A stretch of DNA of 64,000 bases, taken from contig JAESUZ010000771.1 of NCBI GenBank assembly GCA_017311185.1, positions 1,620,001 through 1,684,000 of the forward strand. The letters run 5' to 3'. Numbering within the stretch: the stretch's first letter is position 1; the number at the start of each line of letters is the position of its first letter. This DNA comes from Proteles cristata cristata (Eukaryota > Chordata > Mammalia > Carnivora > Hyaenidae). Below are positions 13,501 through 25,216 of this stretch, one piece after another. The position numbers and the translations under genes are program-made. Under the pieces are notes generated by a model that was not told the origin of the DNA, made no database searches, and was given only the letters and a program-made list of their open reading frames with translations.

Positions 13501-14008
13501 ACTTTCAGAGCCTCTTCAGTTAGATAACTGTCTGGCAAGGACTGTGAGTAGAAAATACTGTGTTTCTCTCCAAGTGAGTAGGAACTTGGAAAGACTGTAG
13601 GTATGCCAGTCTTCTGTTCAGCAGATCCCAGAACAGCCAAAACTTTTGGAGCCTCTTCAGTTAGGTGACTATCTGGCAAGGCACGTAAGTAGAAAGTATC
13701 GGGCTTCCCTCTTTGTGAGCAGGAACTAGAGGGTACTGTTGATATTCCAGTCTTCTGGTCAGCTAGCTCATGAACAGCTGAAACTTTTAGAGTCTTTTCA
13801 GGTATATGACTATCCAATGCTTGTTGGCTGAGTGTATCAGTATGTGGACCAATAGTATTCTCTTGAGGATACCTTAAAGTCAACTGAGGAAAGTCCTCAG
13901 GGAACAAGGATAAATGAGATCCAGTATCTGAATCTCCAGGAGTAGTAGTGATGTCTGGTTTCAAACTGAACTGAGTAACTGTAGCTGTGCCTTCTTTAGA
14001 CGTATCTC
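7535..14008 (-). CDS. ALMS1: ALMS1 exon 8, giant tandem-repeat exon
   Basis: A 6474-nt single exon (phase 1 in, phase 1 out; 2157 whole codons) with acceptor cgttttttttag and donor CGAG followed by gtagga. It opens with GDTSKEGTATVTQFSLKP. From about 13850 down to 8470 it consists of roughly 39 imperfect tandem units of about 47 residues, two of them shortened. The theme is IFYQQ-LPDSHLTEEALKVS, then GPADQKTGIPTV, then SYSHREKP. This matches the ALMS1 repeat domain, which has 34 units in human. After the repeats comes a Ser-rich region with conserved blocks such as KTLKEIRTLLMEAENIALKR, ENWEFISSTTVRSPLQEAES and SSVDSLAAHVKNLL. Units near 11700-12900 are far more alike than the rest, implying recent duplication or gene conversion. 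ALMS1 acts at centrosomes and ciliary basal bodies; the role of the repeats is unknown. Confidence 0.97.
8470..13850 (-). repeat. ALMS1: Exon 8 coding tandem array, about 39 units of about 141 bp
   Basis: Most units are 141 bp (47 codons). Outer units diverge strongly; central ones (about 11200-13100) are similar and alternate between two types. One type carries LKFS and PGS (units 6, 8, 10, 12-14, 16 from the N-terminal end); the other carries QKVS and GPAEQK (units 7, 9, 11, 15, 17). The higher-order period is therefore about 282 bp. Two units near 9000-9100 are shortened to about 29 residues. Confidence 0.93.
11881..12303 (-). repeat. ALMS1: Three near-identical consecutive 141-bp units in exon 8
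   Basis: The blocks 11881-12021, 12022-12162 and 12163-12303 line up end to end; by eye neighbouring blocks differ at one position in 141. They encode the same 47 residues (DIFFQQELPDSSLTEQ through SYSHREKP) three times. This is the most recent expansion in the array. Confidence 0.93.
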
Positions 14009-15284
14009 CTAAAAAAAACGAGATTTGTTAATACTAGTACATGTTTTTTTTTTTTTTTTTAATTAAGAAACACTTCTTTTATGCATAAAGGAAATAAAAT
14101 AAGCTTTCCTTCTTATGACCTTTACACTTCTAGTAGGGAATCCAAATTCTAAGGAAACACTCATCAAAAGAGACAAATATTTATAAAGATATTTCCACAC
14201 TAATGTAGAAATGATTTAAATAGTCAACAATAGAGTAGTGTTTAAAAATAGCAGCATATCGGGGTGCCTGGGTGGCTCAGTCAGTTAAGTATCCAACTTT
14301 GGCTCAGGTCATGATTTCATTGTTTGGGAGTTTGAGCTCCGTGTTGAGCCCTGTGCTGAAGCTTAGAGCCTGGAACCTGCTTCAGATTCTGTGTCTCTCC
14401 CCTCTCTCTGCCCCTCCCTTGTTCATGCTCTGTCTCTGTCTCTCTCAAAATAAATAAACATTAAAAACATAGCAGCATAGCCATTTGATATATTATGTGG
14501 ATCTTAAAATTTAGATTTTTCAAGAATTTTTAAAGTGATGGGAAAATGCTCTCTAGTCTGGGATTTCACCCTAAGTTATAAACTAATAAGTTAGCCTGTT
14601 ATTGTGTCATATATGCCAGCAAAAGACAGAAGACTCTTCAATCAGAGACAAAAGACTTTATTCCATGGCATAGCAAAGGATCATCAACCTATTCTCATGG
14701 GTTCCCCTTTCCCTCAAGTCCTATGAGGGCCCAGAGGGATACTATACATCCACTGGGTTTAAATGATTCTTCCAATAAATGCACCCTGTAAAAGATAAAT
14801 ATTTTTAACTATATGAAACTACAAAGTATTTAAAGGTTACACTAAGGATTTTGAACTTAATTCTAGACGGCATGGGGAGCTGTTGATAGATTTGATCAGA
14901 ACTGTACTGCAGAAATAGAGATTCAAGATGGTTGTGAAGGGAATGCAAAAGTGTAAGTAGCACTAATAGAACTTTCTGTAACAATAGTAATTTCTACATT
15001 TGTACAGTAATTCTAACTCTAAATTGCAGTAGAAAGTAAATGACTGCAATACAAATAACAAGATTTGACCAAAAATGCATTTATTCATTTCTTCATTCAA
15101 AAAAATTAATGTTTACTTTGTGCCACTCACTGTTCTCGACATAGGAAATAGGACAATAAAAAGACAAACCTGATACTCTAATTCTGCCTCACAAAGCTTA
15201 CATTCTAATAGTAGGAAGCAGATAATAAACGGTAAAACATATAGTATGTGAGATGATGGCAAGATGGCTGATATATACAAGTAT
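14009..15284 (-). other. Intron 7, first part: poly-T tract and unremarkable sequence
   Basis: Holds an 18-19 nt T run on the plus strand at about 14043, the SINE at 14261 and otherwise unique-looking AT-rich sequence. No coding potential was found. Confidence 0.6.
14261..14468 (+). repeat. Carnivore SINE with target duplication
   Basis: Head ggggtgcctgggtggctcag, tail aaataaataaacattaaaaa. Flanked by tagcagcata on both sides, a target-site duplication. Confidence 0.93.
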
Positions 15285-15450
15285 TATCTATACAGATCTT
15301 CACCTCATAATGGGGTTACATCCCAATAAACCCATCATAAGCCAAACACATAATAAGTCAAAAATACATACAATAATCTAATCTACCAAATATCACAGCT
15401 TAGCCTAGCCTAACTTAAACAGAGCATTTACACTGCATAAAACTGGGCAA
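15285..15450 (+). mobile_element. Tigger/MER2-type DNA transposon fragment
   Basis: Contains tcataatggggttacatcc and agcttagcctagcct, phrases typical of a Tigger-group terminal region. Family recalled from memory. Confidence 0.5.
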
Positions 15451-15524
15451 AATTACCACAGGTCCTAAGTGGTGGACCATCTGCACTTTACAGACAAAGA
15501 AATTAAGGTTCAAAGATAAAGATA

Positions 15525-15665
15525 TAAGACTGCTTCTCAATATGGAGACCTTGTAAACTTGCAAAATCTGATCAATACGTGTAGGGTGGGATCTGAAATT
15601 TTACATTTCTAACAAGCTCCCTAGTGATGTCCAAAACTTTCAGTCCTCAGACATTTTGAATGGTA
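15525..15665 (+). mobile_element. MER5A-like hAT element
   Basis: The segment with tctaacaagctccctagtga and the preceding tgaaattttacattt resembles the common MER5A non-autonomous hAT element. Ends not resolved. Confidence 0.45.
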
Positions 15666-15839
15666 GTTAAATAACTTTTTCAGAGTTCTACAGTAAGTAA
15701 CAAAAACGGGCACTTTAACCTTTTTTTTTTTTTTTGGCACTTTAACCTTTTACTTCTAACTCCAAATTCTGAATTCTTTTCACTAAGCTGACTGCTGTTC
15801 TAAACCCAAAGGTGAGCTTCAAAAAAGTAGCTAAATATA

Positions 15840-17640
15840 AAATTAAATGGGTTGAGGAGTAAATTATAAGGTAAGGAAGTAGAGTATCAAGTATTAACTC
15901 TTCAAGAAAACTAAAAGAGAAGGAAAGCTGTAATCCGCATAATAACTTGAAAAGGTATATGAATTATGGAAATTTTTGTGAGAAAAAAAGACTCAGAAAT
16001 TAATAAAGCAAATAGATTAACAAAGTAAACAACGAATGGCTCAAAGAAGAAATCAAAAACCTTGAAACGAATGAAAATAGAAATACACCAAAACATATGC
16101 ATACAGTTATAGCATTCTAAGAGGGAAGTTAATAGTGATAAATGCCTACAGCAAGAAATAAGAAAACCTCATCAAATAAACAACCTAACTTTACATCTTT
16201 CAGAACCAGAAAAAGAACAAAGTCCAAAGCCAGAGGAAGGAAGAAAACAAGGATCAGAGCAGAAATAAATGAAGTAAAGACTAAATAAAAATTGGGGAAA
16301 AAAATCAGTGCAACTAAGATCTGGTTATTTTAAAAGATTAACAAGTTGACAAACCTTTAGCTAGAATCACCACCACCACCCCCCACAAACCAGAGAGACA
16401 CAAATAGATTAAATAATAAAGGAAAAAGGAAATATTACAACTGATACCACAGAAATGCAAAAAGTCATAAAAGACTTTCTACACTTTTACACCAACAAAT
16501 CTGATAACCAAGAAGAAATGTATAACCTGCCAAGACTGAATCATAAAAAAGGAGGAAATCTGAACAGACTAATTACTAGTTAGAAGACTGAATCAGTAAT
16601 CAAAAGTGTCCCAACTGGGGGGATAGCTCAGGGTAGAGCATTTGACTGCAAAAACATCACACCAAAAAAGTCCAGAACCAGATGGCTTCACTGGTGAATT
16701 CTACTGAACATTTAAACAATTAATACCAATCATTCTCTCTTTCAAAAAATAAAAGGGAACACTTCCAAACATGTTCTAGAAAGCCAGCATTACTCTGATG
16801 CCAAAACCTAACAAGAAAATTACAAAAAAGTAAAATGACAAGCCAATATCCCTCATGAACATAGATGCAAAAATCCTCAACAAGATATTAGCAGACCAAA
16901 TTAAATAATACATTAAAAGAATCATATACAAGATCAAGTAGGATTTATTCTAGGAATGAAAGGATGGCTCAACATCTGCAAATCAATCAATATGATATAC
17001 CAATATTAACAAAATAAAAGATAAAAATAATGCAATCAGTTCAACAGATATGGAAAAAGGAACTGACAAAATTCAACATCCATTTATGATAAAAAGTCTC
17101 AATAAAGAGGGTGTAGAGGGAATATACCTCAACATTATAAAGGCCATATACAATAAGCCCACAGCTAACAGCATACTCAACAGTGATCAATTTAGAGCTC
17201 TTCCTCTAACATCATGACAAGATAAGGGCTCCCACTCTCACCAATTTATTCAACAAAGTATTGGAAATCCTAGCCAGATCAATTAGGCAAGAAAATGGAA
17301 GAGAAAAAAGACATCCAAATAGGAAAGGAAGAAGTAAAATTGTCTCTATTTGTAGATGGCATACTATTACATATAAAACTCCTGAAGACTCCACCAGTAA
17401 ACTGTTAGAACTAAAAAACAAATTCAGTGAAATTGCAGGTTACAAAATTAACATACAAAATTAGTTATGTTTTTATACACTGAAAAAGAACTATTAGAGA
17501 AATTAAGAACACAATCCCATTTATAATTACATTTTAAAAAATTACTTAGCAATAAATTTAACCTGGGAGGTGAAAGATCTGCACATTACAAACTACAAGA
17601 CACTGATGAAAGAAGTGGAAAGATAATCTACACATCTGAG
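15840..17640 (+). mobile_element. LINE-1 ORF2 fragment (reverse transcriptase region), degenerate
   Basis: Sense-strand L1 with recognisable ORF2 phrases (ccagatggcttcactggtga, ctcaacattataaaggccat). The RT catalytic motif reads FVDG at about 17350 instead of FADD, so it is dead. A tRNA-Cys-like insert lies at 16617-16650. Confidence 0.8.
16617..16650 (+). other. tRNA-Cys-like 5' half inside an L1 copy
   Basis: Thirty-four bases (ggggggatagctcaggg followed by tagagcatttgactgca) match the 5' half of a nuclear tRNA-Cys(GCA), from the acceptor strand through the D arm to the anticodon. There is one substitution and one missing base by memory of that tRNA. The 3' half is absent. The flanks match L1 ORF2, seen uninterrupted at about 50705-50750. 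It cannot fold into a functional tRNA; it fits a truncated tRNA retrocopy. Confidence 0.65.
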
Positions 17641-18870
17641 AAGCTCGATGAACTCAATGTAGGATAAACACAGAGATCCACACCAATACATAATCATAAT
17701 GTTGAAAGACTGAATATCTTGAAAGCAGTAAGAGAAAAGAAATCACATATAGGGGAATGCTAATAAGATTAATAGCTGACTTCTCATCAGAAATAACTAA
17801 GGCCAGAAGACTAGGGGAAGACATATTCAGAGTACCAAAACAAAAAGACTGTCCACCAAGAATTCTAAACCCAGCAAAACTACCTTTCAAAAGGATGAAA
17901 TAAAACATTCCACAAAATTTATTAAGAGCTTATCAAACTCAACATCCAAAAAAGCAAATAATCTAGTGAAGAACTGGGCAAAAGACATGAAGAGACACTT
18001 TTCCAAAGGAAACATCCAGATGTCTTACAGACACATGAAAAAATGCTCAACATCACCAATCATCAGGCAAATATAAATCAAAATACAATGAGAAACCACC
18101 TCACATCTGTCAAAATGGCTAAAATTAACAACTCAGACAACAACAGATGTTCATGAGGCTGTGGAGAAAAGATGAGCCCTTTTATACTCCTGGTGGTAAT
18201 GCAAACTGGTGCAGCCACTCTGGAAAACAGTATGGAGGTTCCTCAAAAAATTAAAAATAGAACTACCATACGACCCAGAAACTGCACTACTAGATTTATC
18301 CAAAGGATACAAAAATGCTGATTCAAAGGGACACATGCACCCCAATGTTTACAGCAGCACTATAGACAACAGCTAAAGTACAGTCAGAGCCCAAATGTCC
18401 ACTGACTAATGAACGGATAAAAAAGATGTGGTATACATGCACAATAGAATATTACTTGACAATCAAAAAGAATGAAATCAAACCATCTGCAACAACATGG
18501 ATGGAACTAGAGTATATTATGCTAAGCGAAGTAAGTCAGCCAGAGAAAGACAAATATATTTCACTTATATGTAGAATTTAAGAAACAAAACAGATGAACA
18601 TACAGGAAGGGAAGGAAAAATAAAATAAGATTAAAACAGAGAGAGAGAGAGAGACAAACCATAGGAGACTCTTAAATACAGAAAACAAACTTAGGGTTGC
18701 TGGTGGGGTGCTGGGTGAGAAGATGGGCTAAATGGGTAATGGGTATTAAGGAGGGGACTTGTTGGGATGAGCACTGGGTGTTGTACGTAAGTGATGAACC
18801 ACTAAATTCTATTCCTAAAACCAATACTACACTATATGTTAACTAACTTGGATTTAAATTTTTTAAAAAA
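17640..18870 (+). mobile_element. LINE-1 ORF2 3' part and 3' UTR
   Basis: Sense-strand L1 fragments ending in the carnivore L1 tail: gatgagcactgggtgttgta at about 18767, then acaccaatactacac-type sequence and ggatttaaatt. A (GA)n run lies at about 18640-18652. The piece at 17690-17905 appears to derive from a different part of L1, so at least two fragments abut. Confidence 0.75.
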
Positions 18871-18874
18871 TTCC

Positions 18875-20560
18875 AGTTATACAAAAACTGAGAGAATCTG
18901 TTGATAGCAAACCATTATACAAGAAGTACTAAAGGAATTCTTCAGGCTGAAAGCAAGTGACACCAGATGGTAAATTAAATTTACAAAACAAAAACAATGC
19001 TAGTAAAAATAATTACGTAGGTAACTTCTAAAAGACAACATACTTGCATATTTCTTTTCCTCTCTTCTCTTAGCTGATTTTAAAAGTAATTTTACACAAA
19101 GTAGTATGCATATAACTGTATTATTGGGGCTGTAATATATAGAAATATAACATATTTGACAACATCAAAAGGAGGCAGGTAGGAGCAAAGCTGGAGTAAG
19201 GAAAGGACACTAGATAACAAATCCACAGGAACAAATAAAGAGAATAAGAAATGTTAAATTGGAAAATTGATATAATAAGCTCTATAAATACTTGTTTCCC
19301 TTCTCTTAGCTTCTTAAAAATACATAAAATTATGTAAATAAGTATAACAATGTAGCAATGTATTCTTGTGTTTGTAACACATATAGCTGTAATATGTATA
19401 GTAATTACAGCATGCACAAAAAAGAAGGAATAGACCTCTACGAGAGTAATGTCTCTGTATCACACTACAATTAAGTTAGTATAAATCAGGTATATATTCT
19501 AAGAAGATAAATTTTATAAGCCCTAGAGTAACCACTAGAACATAACTTTAAAAATTAGCTAGAAAATCATTAAAGAAATTTAAATGTCACACCAGAAAAT
19601 ATTGTTCACTAAATGCAATAAAGGGCAATAAAGGCCAAAAAGAACAACAAAAAGATATGAGACATGGAAAACAAAAAGTAAATCAAGCAAATGTACATCC
19701 AATCTTAATCAATAATGACACTGAATGTGAACTGATTTAACAATCACATCAAAAGGCAAAGATGGTCAGTCTGGATTTAAGCACACACACACACGCACGC
19801 ATGCAAACACGCATGCACACACAAGATCCAACTATAAGCTGTTTACAAGAGAAACACTTTAGACCCAAAAATACAAATAGATTCAAGTAAAGAGATGAAA
19901 AACATCTATCGTACAAGCACCAAGGATAAAAACTGAAGTGTCTATACTGACGTAAGACAAAATAGACCTTAAAACAAAAAAATGTTACAAGAATTAAAGA
20001 CCATTAATAAAAATAAAAATGTCAATTCATCAGGAATATATAACAAATATAAACATAAATGCCCTTAATATCACAGTCTGAAATATATAAAGCAAATATG
20101 ACAGAAAAAATGGTAAAACAGACAAATAATAGTCGGAGACTTCAATATCTTACTTCTGAAAATGGAGAAAACAACTAGGCAGAAGATCAACAAGGTTACA
20201 GAAGACTTCAACACTATAAACTCACTGGAACCAAGAGACATGTATAGAACATACCACCTAACAATAGCAGAATGCACATCCTTCTCAAGTGTAAGGCATA
20301 CATTCTACAGAATAAACTATACACTAAAACATAAAAACAAACCTCAATAAAATTTAAGTGAACTAAAATCATATATAATATGTGTTCCCCCACAAAAATA
20401 GAATCAAATGAGGTATTAATAACAAAAGGAAATTTACAAATATATAGAAATGAAATGAGATATTCCCAAATAACCAAGGGGTCAATGAAAACAAATTGCA
20501 ATGGAAATTAAAAAGATTTTAGAAGAATTAAAACAAAAACACAACAAACCAAAACTATGA
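18875..20560 (+). mobile_element. LINE-1 fragment including ORF2 endonuclease region
   Basis: Phrases such as agatccaactataagctgtt, gagacttcaatatc and ctggaaccaagagacatgta are typical of the L1 ORF2 endonuclease domain. Multiple stops. Contains a short imperfect (AC)n near 19785. Confidence 0.7.
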
Positions 20561-20584
20561 GCAGGCTGCTAAAGTATGGAATGG

Positions 20585-20935
20585 GGAATGAGTACAAACA
20601 GGTGGAGGGTACCTGGGGTAAAAAACATTTCAAAGTTAGAGTGTAATGAGGATGGTTACCAGAAATAAGGTGGAGTAGGGGGACAGGTTAAATGGATAAT
20701 AGGGATTAAGCAAGACACTTGTGATATGCACAGAATGATATATGGAAATGTTGAATCACTATATTGTACACCTGAAACTAATAATACACTGGACATTAAC
20801 AAACTGGAATTTAAATAAAAACTTTTAAAAATGAAAATAAAATTACACTGTAGTGATGTCTGCACAACACAGTGAATTGTAAACTTTAAATGGATGAAAT
20901 GTATTGCATATGAATTACATCTCAAAAAAACTGTT
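20585..20935 (+). mobile_element. LINE-1 3' end fragment
   Basis: Shows the L1 3' UTR phrases gatatgcacagaatgatata, tgtacacctgaaactaata and a tail with gaattacatctcaaaa. Truncated. Confidence 0.65.
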
Positions 20936-21322
20936 TTTAAAAAAAGCTAATGACAGATAGTTTCAACTTGCATACTAACTATATCATTTCTCCTTCCAAA
21001 GCTCTAGCTTAGCTGCTCTTCTTGTATATATTTCAATAATTTTTTAAAAAGAATTTTCTCGTCCAACACGTAAAGAACTTAGAAGCCACATCTGTACCAG
21101 AAAAGAGCAAAAGAAACTGAAAATCAACAACTCTTAAATCCATCAGAGAACTGAGTTCACAGGATAAATAACTCCTGAAAACCAGAGAGACAAATACAAA
21201 GAGGGATTAATATTAAGAGAGCTGAAGGCACTGGAACCAGGAATGGGTAGGAAACATTAAACTGTTAATTAACCAACTGCTAGGGGCTAAGCATAAACTC
21301 ACTTTAGAGAGAAAAATTCCTT

Positions 21323-21495
21323 GGGGCTCCTGGGTGGCTCAGGTCATGATCTCATGGTTCATTGAGTTTAAGCACCACATCAGGCTCTCTGCAGTCAATG
21401 AAGAGCCACTTAGACCTCTGTCTCCCTCTCTCTCTCTGCCCCTCTCCCTCACTCTCTCTCAAAAAGAAGCAAACAAACAAAAAATAAAAGCAAAA
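21323..21495 (+). repeat. Carnivore SINE, internally shortened
   Basis: Head ggggctcctgggtggctcag joins directly to gtcatgatctcatggttc, skipping the usual gttaagcgtccgactt segment. CT-rich stretch and a long A-rich tail follow. Confidence 0.85.
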
Positions 21496-21499
21496 AAAC

Positions 21500-22170
21500 C
21501 CCCAAACAAACCACAAAGCCCAGCTTTAGGGAGGACTCAGATTTTCATGAGCTTTACTTCCAGGGGCCCCACAAAGCTCTCAAGATGAAGACAGGACAAA
21601 AATACCCTCGTACTCTTGGCAAAGGGTATGGCAAAATAACCATTTTAGAAGCTCAGAGCCCTCTATTTTCCATAATAGACTGAACTCAAGGGAAACTATA
21701 TTACCAGAGCTTCACTGCCTAGGTTTTACTTGAGCTTAACCAACCCGCAAGACGGGAGACACCCAACTCTGGCCTCACACCACCCCCAAGCCTTCCTGTT
21801 TCACCTAAAGAGAAGAAAAATGCTAAGAAGCACTTGTAAAAGTAGGCTCACTAAAATACTGACACCTAGTCATAGGATTATTATAATGAACTGCCCTCCA
21901 CACCTTGTCACTACATCAATAAGGCTCCTCTCTAATGACAGATTACAAATGAGAGAATGGAAGCATGGCTAGGGCCCTATTTAAGGAGTGTCAAGGGAAA
22001 CCAAAAGACAACAGGGAGACAAAAAACAAGGACACCAGAGGAAATGTTACTGTCTGACAACAGTTACAGCAAATAGTAATACTGCCTAACTTTTAGCCAG
22101 TAATCTAAAGCCTCATACCAAAGGCCTATTTATCTGTTATTTTTCCCTAATACATCAAGTACAGTGTTTA
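21500..22170. other. Intron 7 stretch without recognised features
   Basis: Mixed-composition intronic sequence; short ORFs only, with no similarity I recognise. Confidence 0.5.
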
Positions 22171-22870
22171 ACAAAAAATTACAAGGCATGTTATAAGACA
22201 AAAAAACAGTCTGAAGAGATGAAGCAAGCAACAGAATCTAACTCAGATATGGCAGAGATTTTAGAATTATGAAACTAGGAATTTAAAATAACTGTAACTA
22301 ATATGCTGAAAGCTCTAATGGAAAAAGTGGATAAACTTCAAGAAGAGATGAGTAATAAAAGCAGAGAGATGGAAACTCTAATAAAGAATCAAAAAGAAAT
22401 GATAGGGGTGCCTGGGTGGCTCAGTTGGTTAGGCATCCAACTTCAGCCCAGGTCATGATCTCACAGTTTGTGGGTTCAAGCCCCGCATCAAGCTTTGCTC
22501 TCACAGAATGGATCTTGTTTCAGATTCTTTGTCTCCCTCTCTCTCTGCCCCTCCCCTGCTTGCATTCTCTCTCTCTCAAAAGTAAACATAAAAAAAATTA
22601 TAAAAAAAAAAAGAAATGGTAGAAATCAAAAACAGCATAATGGAAATGAAGAATGCCTTTGATGGGCTCATTAGTAAGCTGGACATGCCAAGGAATGAAT
22701 CTGTGAATTTAAGAGCTGATCAATAGAAACTTCCCAAACTAAAATGTAAAGTGAAAAACAAATAAAACAGAACAGAATGTCCTTAACAGAATTCAAGGAC
22801 AATTTCAAAGGATATAAAGGCAGAAACGAGGGGGTACAGATTGTAATTTGAGAATTCTTTACCAAACCAT
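22170..22870 (+). mobile_element. LINE-1 ORF1-region fragment split by a SINE
   Basis: Contains the same ORF1-like stretch as the copy at about 3750 (gaaatgaagaatgcctttga, about 22645). Interrupted by the SINE at 22405-22614; flanking copies of aaaaagaaatg(a/g)ta mark the SINE target duplication. Confidence 0.7.
22405..22614 (+). repeat. Carnivore SINE inside L1
   Basis: Head ggggtgcctgggtggctcag, CT-rich stretch, A-rich tail. Target duplication is about aaaagaaatgata / aaaagaaatggta. Confidence 0.92.
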
Positions 22871-23362
22871 GTTATACTCTGTAAAACAAAGCCCAAAATT
22901 TTTAGACATGATGCCCTTCTTAAATCTTATGGTAGTCCTCATGTCTGAGACCAGGACAGACATGATCTGGGACTGTCAGATAGTTCTGACATCAAACTTA
23001 TTTCTGATAAAATTAGAGGATACCTGAGGCCAGTCATTTCACCTACGCTCATCACTAAAATCCCGGGTCCAGACGAGCAAATATTGCCAGTCTCCCATCC
23101 CCACATTCTATTACTGCTCTATTTTCTTACCTCGGTTCCTCTCACTACTTGTTCCTTCACTCCTAGTTTGTCTTCTGTGCTCTTTGAAACCATTCTATTT
23201 AATAAACAATCATTCTCAATTTTTTCATAATACACTCTCCAACTTTTTGCCTTACAAAAAAGCAGCTTTATTTTCCCCTTATTACTACTGCCCTTGCAGC
23301 CCTCTTCCATACACCATAACTCTGGAAACAAGGAGAGATGGAAGTAGCATTTAACCACTTGT
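22871..23362. other. Intron 7 stretch without recognised features
   Basis: Unique-looking intronic sequence; nothing coding supported. Confidence 0.5.
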
Positions 23363-23378
23363 CACAATGACTTCTTTT

Positions 23379-23425
23379 TAATGTTTTGTTTTATTTATTT
23401 ATTTATTTTATTTATTTCTAGGAGA

Positions 23426-23470
<45 letters not shown>

Positions 23471-23637
23471 CGTGAGCAGGGGAGTCAGAGAGAGAGGGAG
23501 TCACAGACTGAAACAGCCTCCAGGCTCTGAGCTGGCAGTCAGCACAGAGCCCGATGCGGGGCTCGAACCCACGAACCGCGAGATCATGACCCAAGCGAAA
23601 GTCGGACGCTTAACCGACTAAGCCACCCAGGCGCCCC
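23379..23637 (-). repeat. Carnivore SINE (minus), nested in the tail of the next SINE
   Basis: Reverse orientation: ends ccacccaggcgcccc. Contains a (GA)n expansion of about 44 nt at 23425-23468. Flanked by aatgttttgtttta and aaatgttttattta, both A-tail sequence of the neighbouring SINE, so it inserted into that tail. Confidence 0.9.
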
Positions 23638-23840
23638 AAATGTTTTATTTATTTTTGAGAGAGAGAGACAGCATGAGCGGGGGAGGTCAGAGAGAGAGGG
23701 AAACACAGAATCCGGAGGAGGTTCCAGGCTCTGAGCTAGCTGTCAGCACAGAGCTTGTCGCGGGGCTCAAACCACGACCGTGAGATCCTGACCTGAGACG
23801 AAGTCGGACACTCAACCGACTGAGCCACCCAAGCGTCCCC
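23638..23840 (-). repeat. Carnivore SINE (minus), host of the nested copy
   Basis: Reverse orientation, ending gagccacccaagcgtcccc. The pair shares an outer target duplication, cacaatgacttcttt (23363-23377 and 23840-23854), which belongs to this older insertion. Confidence 0.9.
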
Positions 23841-23854
23841 ACAATGACTTCTTT

Positions 23855-25056
23855 ACCAGTATTTTCCATATTTCTCAAATAAACAACAACAACAAAATGA
23901 AATGAAATGAAAACAACCTCCTTTTTGAGGCTTAGTCTACAAACAACTTCTCTACTACCCTCCATCTATCACTTTCTCCCTGAAACTCCCAGTCCCTCCC
24001 GTTCATTTTTTGAAGACTTCAGGGTTCACAGATTTTCCCTAATACCCAAATCCCATATTAATCAGAAAATAATTAAACACAGCTAACTAATTCAATAAGC
24101 TACCCTCAAAATCACAACTTACTTTCTACCCTAGTGATCTTTATTCAGTTTCTACTATCAAATCCTAGGGCCATGCAACAGATCTAGTCACCCTTCAAAC
24201 TGATCCCCATTTAAATGTACCACTTCAATCTGACCAAAATTACCCACTATTCTAGCTTTCTCCATAAATATATCCACCTCATCTATTCAACTTCATAAAT
24301 AAACCTCTGTCCCTTCTATTTTCTCCAACTAACCACTCTTACGGTTTCTCTTCTCTTTCTCTTCAAGCAGGCTGAAACCAAGGTGATCAACTCTTACTGA
24401 TTCCCTTCCGCTGCTTTCCATTTATCATATATATCCAGTCAACAAATCCCTCAACCAAGGATGAATCCTATAACTCATCTTCTGCAGTCCTCAGTTTTAG
24501 TAGAGAAAGATCAGAGATTCTATTAAGGCTGACAACATTACAAAATCATCTCCAACCTCAGATGACTTCTCAGAACTATCTGCCAATTCTTTTGCTTGAC
24601 CTTGGTCAGCTCCAACCCCGATTTACTTTAACACCTGCACCAAGCCACTCTCCTCAAACCCCCTAGTCTTTCTTTGCCACTCCCTACCTCCCTCAGCAGA
24701 TAATCTTGCTTTCTACCTCAAAACTGATTTCTCAGTTTCCTCTCTACAAACTTATTTGGATCCACTCTTTTCTTGTGCTCAATTAGTTTCTTTTTTCCTT
24801 TCAAGTCATAAAAAGGAATACAGACATAAACTGACTCTAATTATCAGACTCTTCTACATAATTCAGTTCTAAACACTATCATAAAGAATGCAATGAAAAA
24901 TCAAATGGTTCATCCAATAAAAGATCTGAGGATTTATAAATACACCTAATTCAAAGTTAACATTACTGCAGAAGTTCAAAATTTAAAAATTAGCCAAGGC
25001 ATGATATTTTTAACAAGCCAGCCATAAGAACACCAAATACCTTCTCTTCTACATAC
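23855..25056 (-). other. Intron 7 end, unremarkable
   Basis: Pyrimidine-rich intronic sequence (many ttctctc and cctc runs) up to the exon 7 donor. No repeat or gene recognised. Confidence 0.5.
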
Positions 25057-25216
25057 CTGCTAAATGTGTAAGAGTCTTTTGCACAGTGCCAGAAGATACT
25101 CTCAACATTCTGAGATCTGAAGTGTGATACTCCAACTCTCTGGTTGGCTCATGAGGAACAAATGGAGGCAATACAGATGAAAAAGACTGATTAGTGTCCG
25201 TATTAGAACGATCTAC
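25057..25216 (-). CDS. ALMS1: ALMS1 exon 7 (long form; short form starts at 25147)
   Basis: A 160-nt exon, phase 0 in and phase 1 out, with acceptor tctctttttatag and donor GCAG followed by gtatgt. It encodes VDRSNTDTNQSFSSVL, then PTRELEYHTSDLRMLRVSS, ending THLA plus a split glycine. A second acceptor inside the exon (a pyrimidine-rich run ending cctcatgag at 25148) is also in phase 0. It would give a 91-nt exon starting PTRE, which is where the human exon 7 product appears to start. The two forms differ by 23 codons and both keep the frame into exon 8. Confidence 0.9.

Noticed and set aside
8470..13850. Regular repeat spacing suggesting a CRISPR-like array
   Set aside because: The units are contiguous coding repeats with no unique spacers, in a vertebrate gene.
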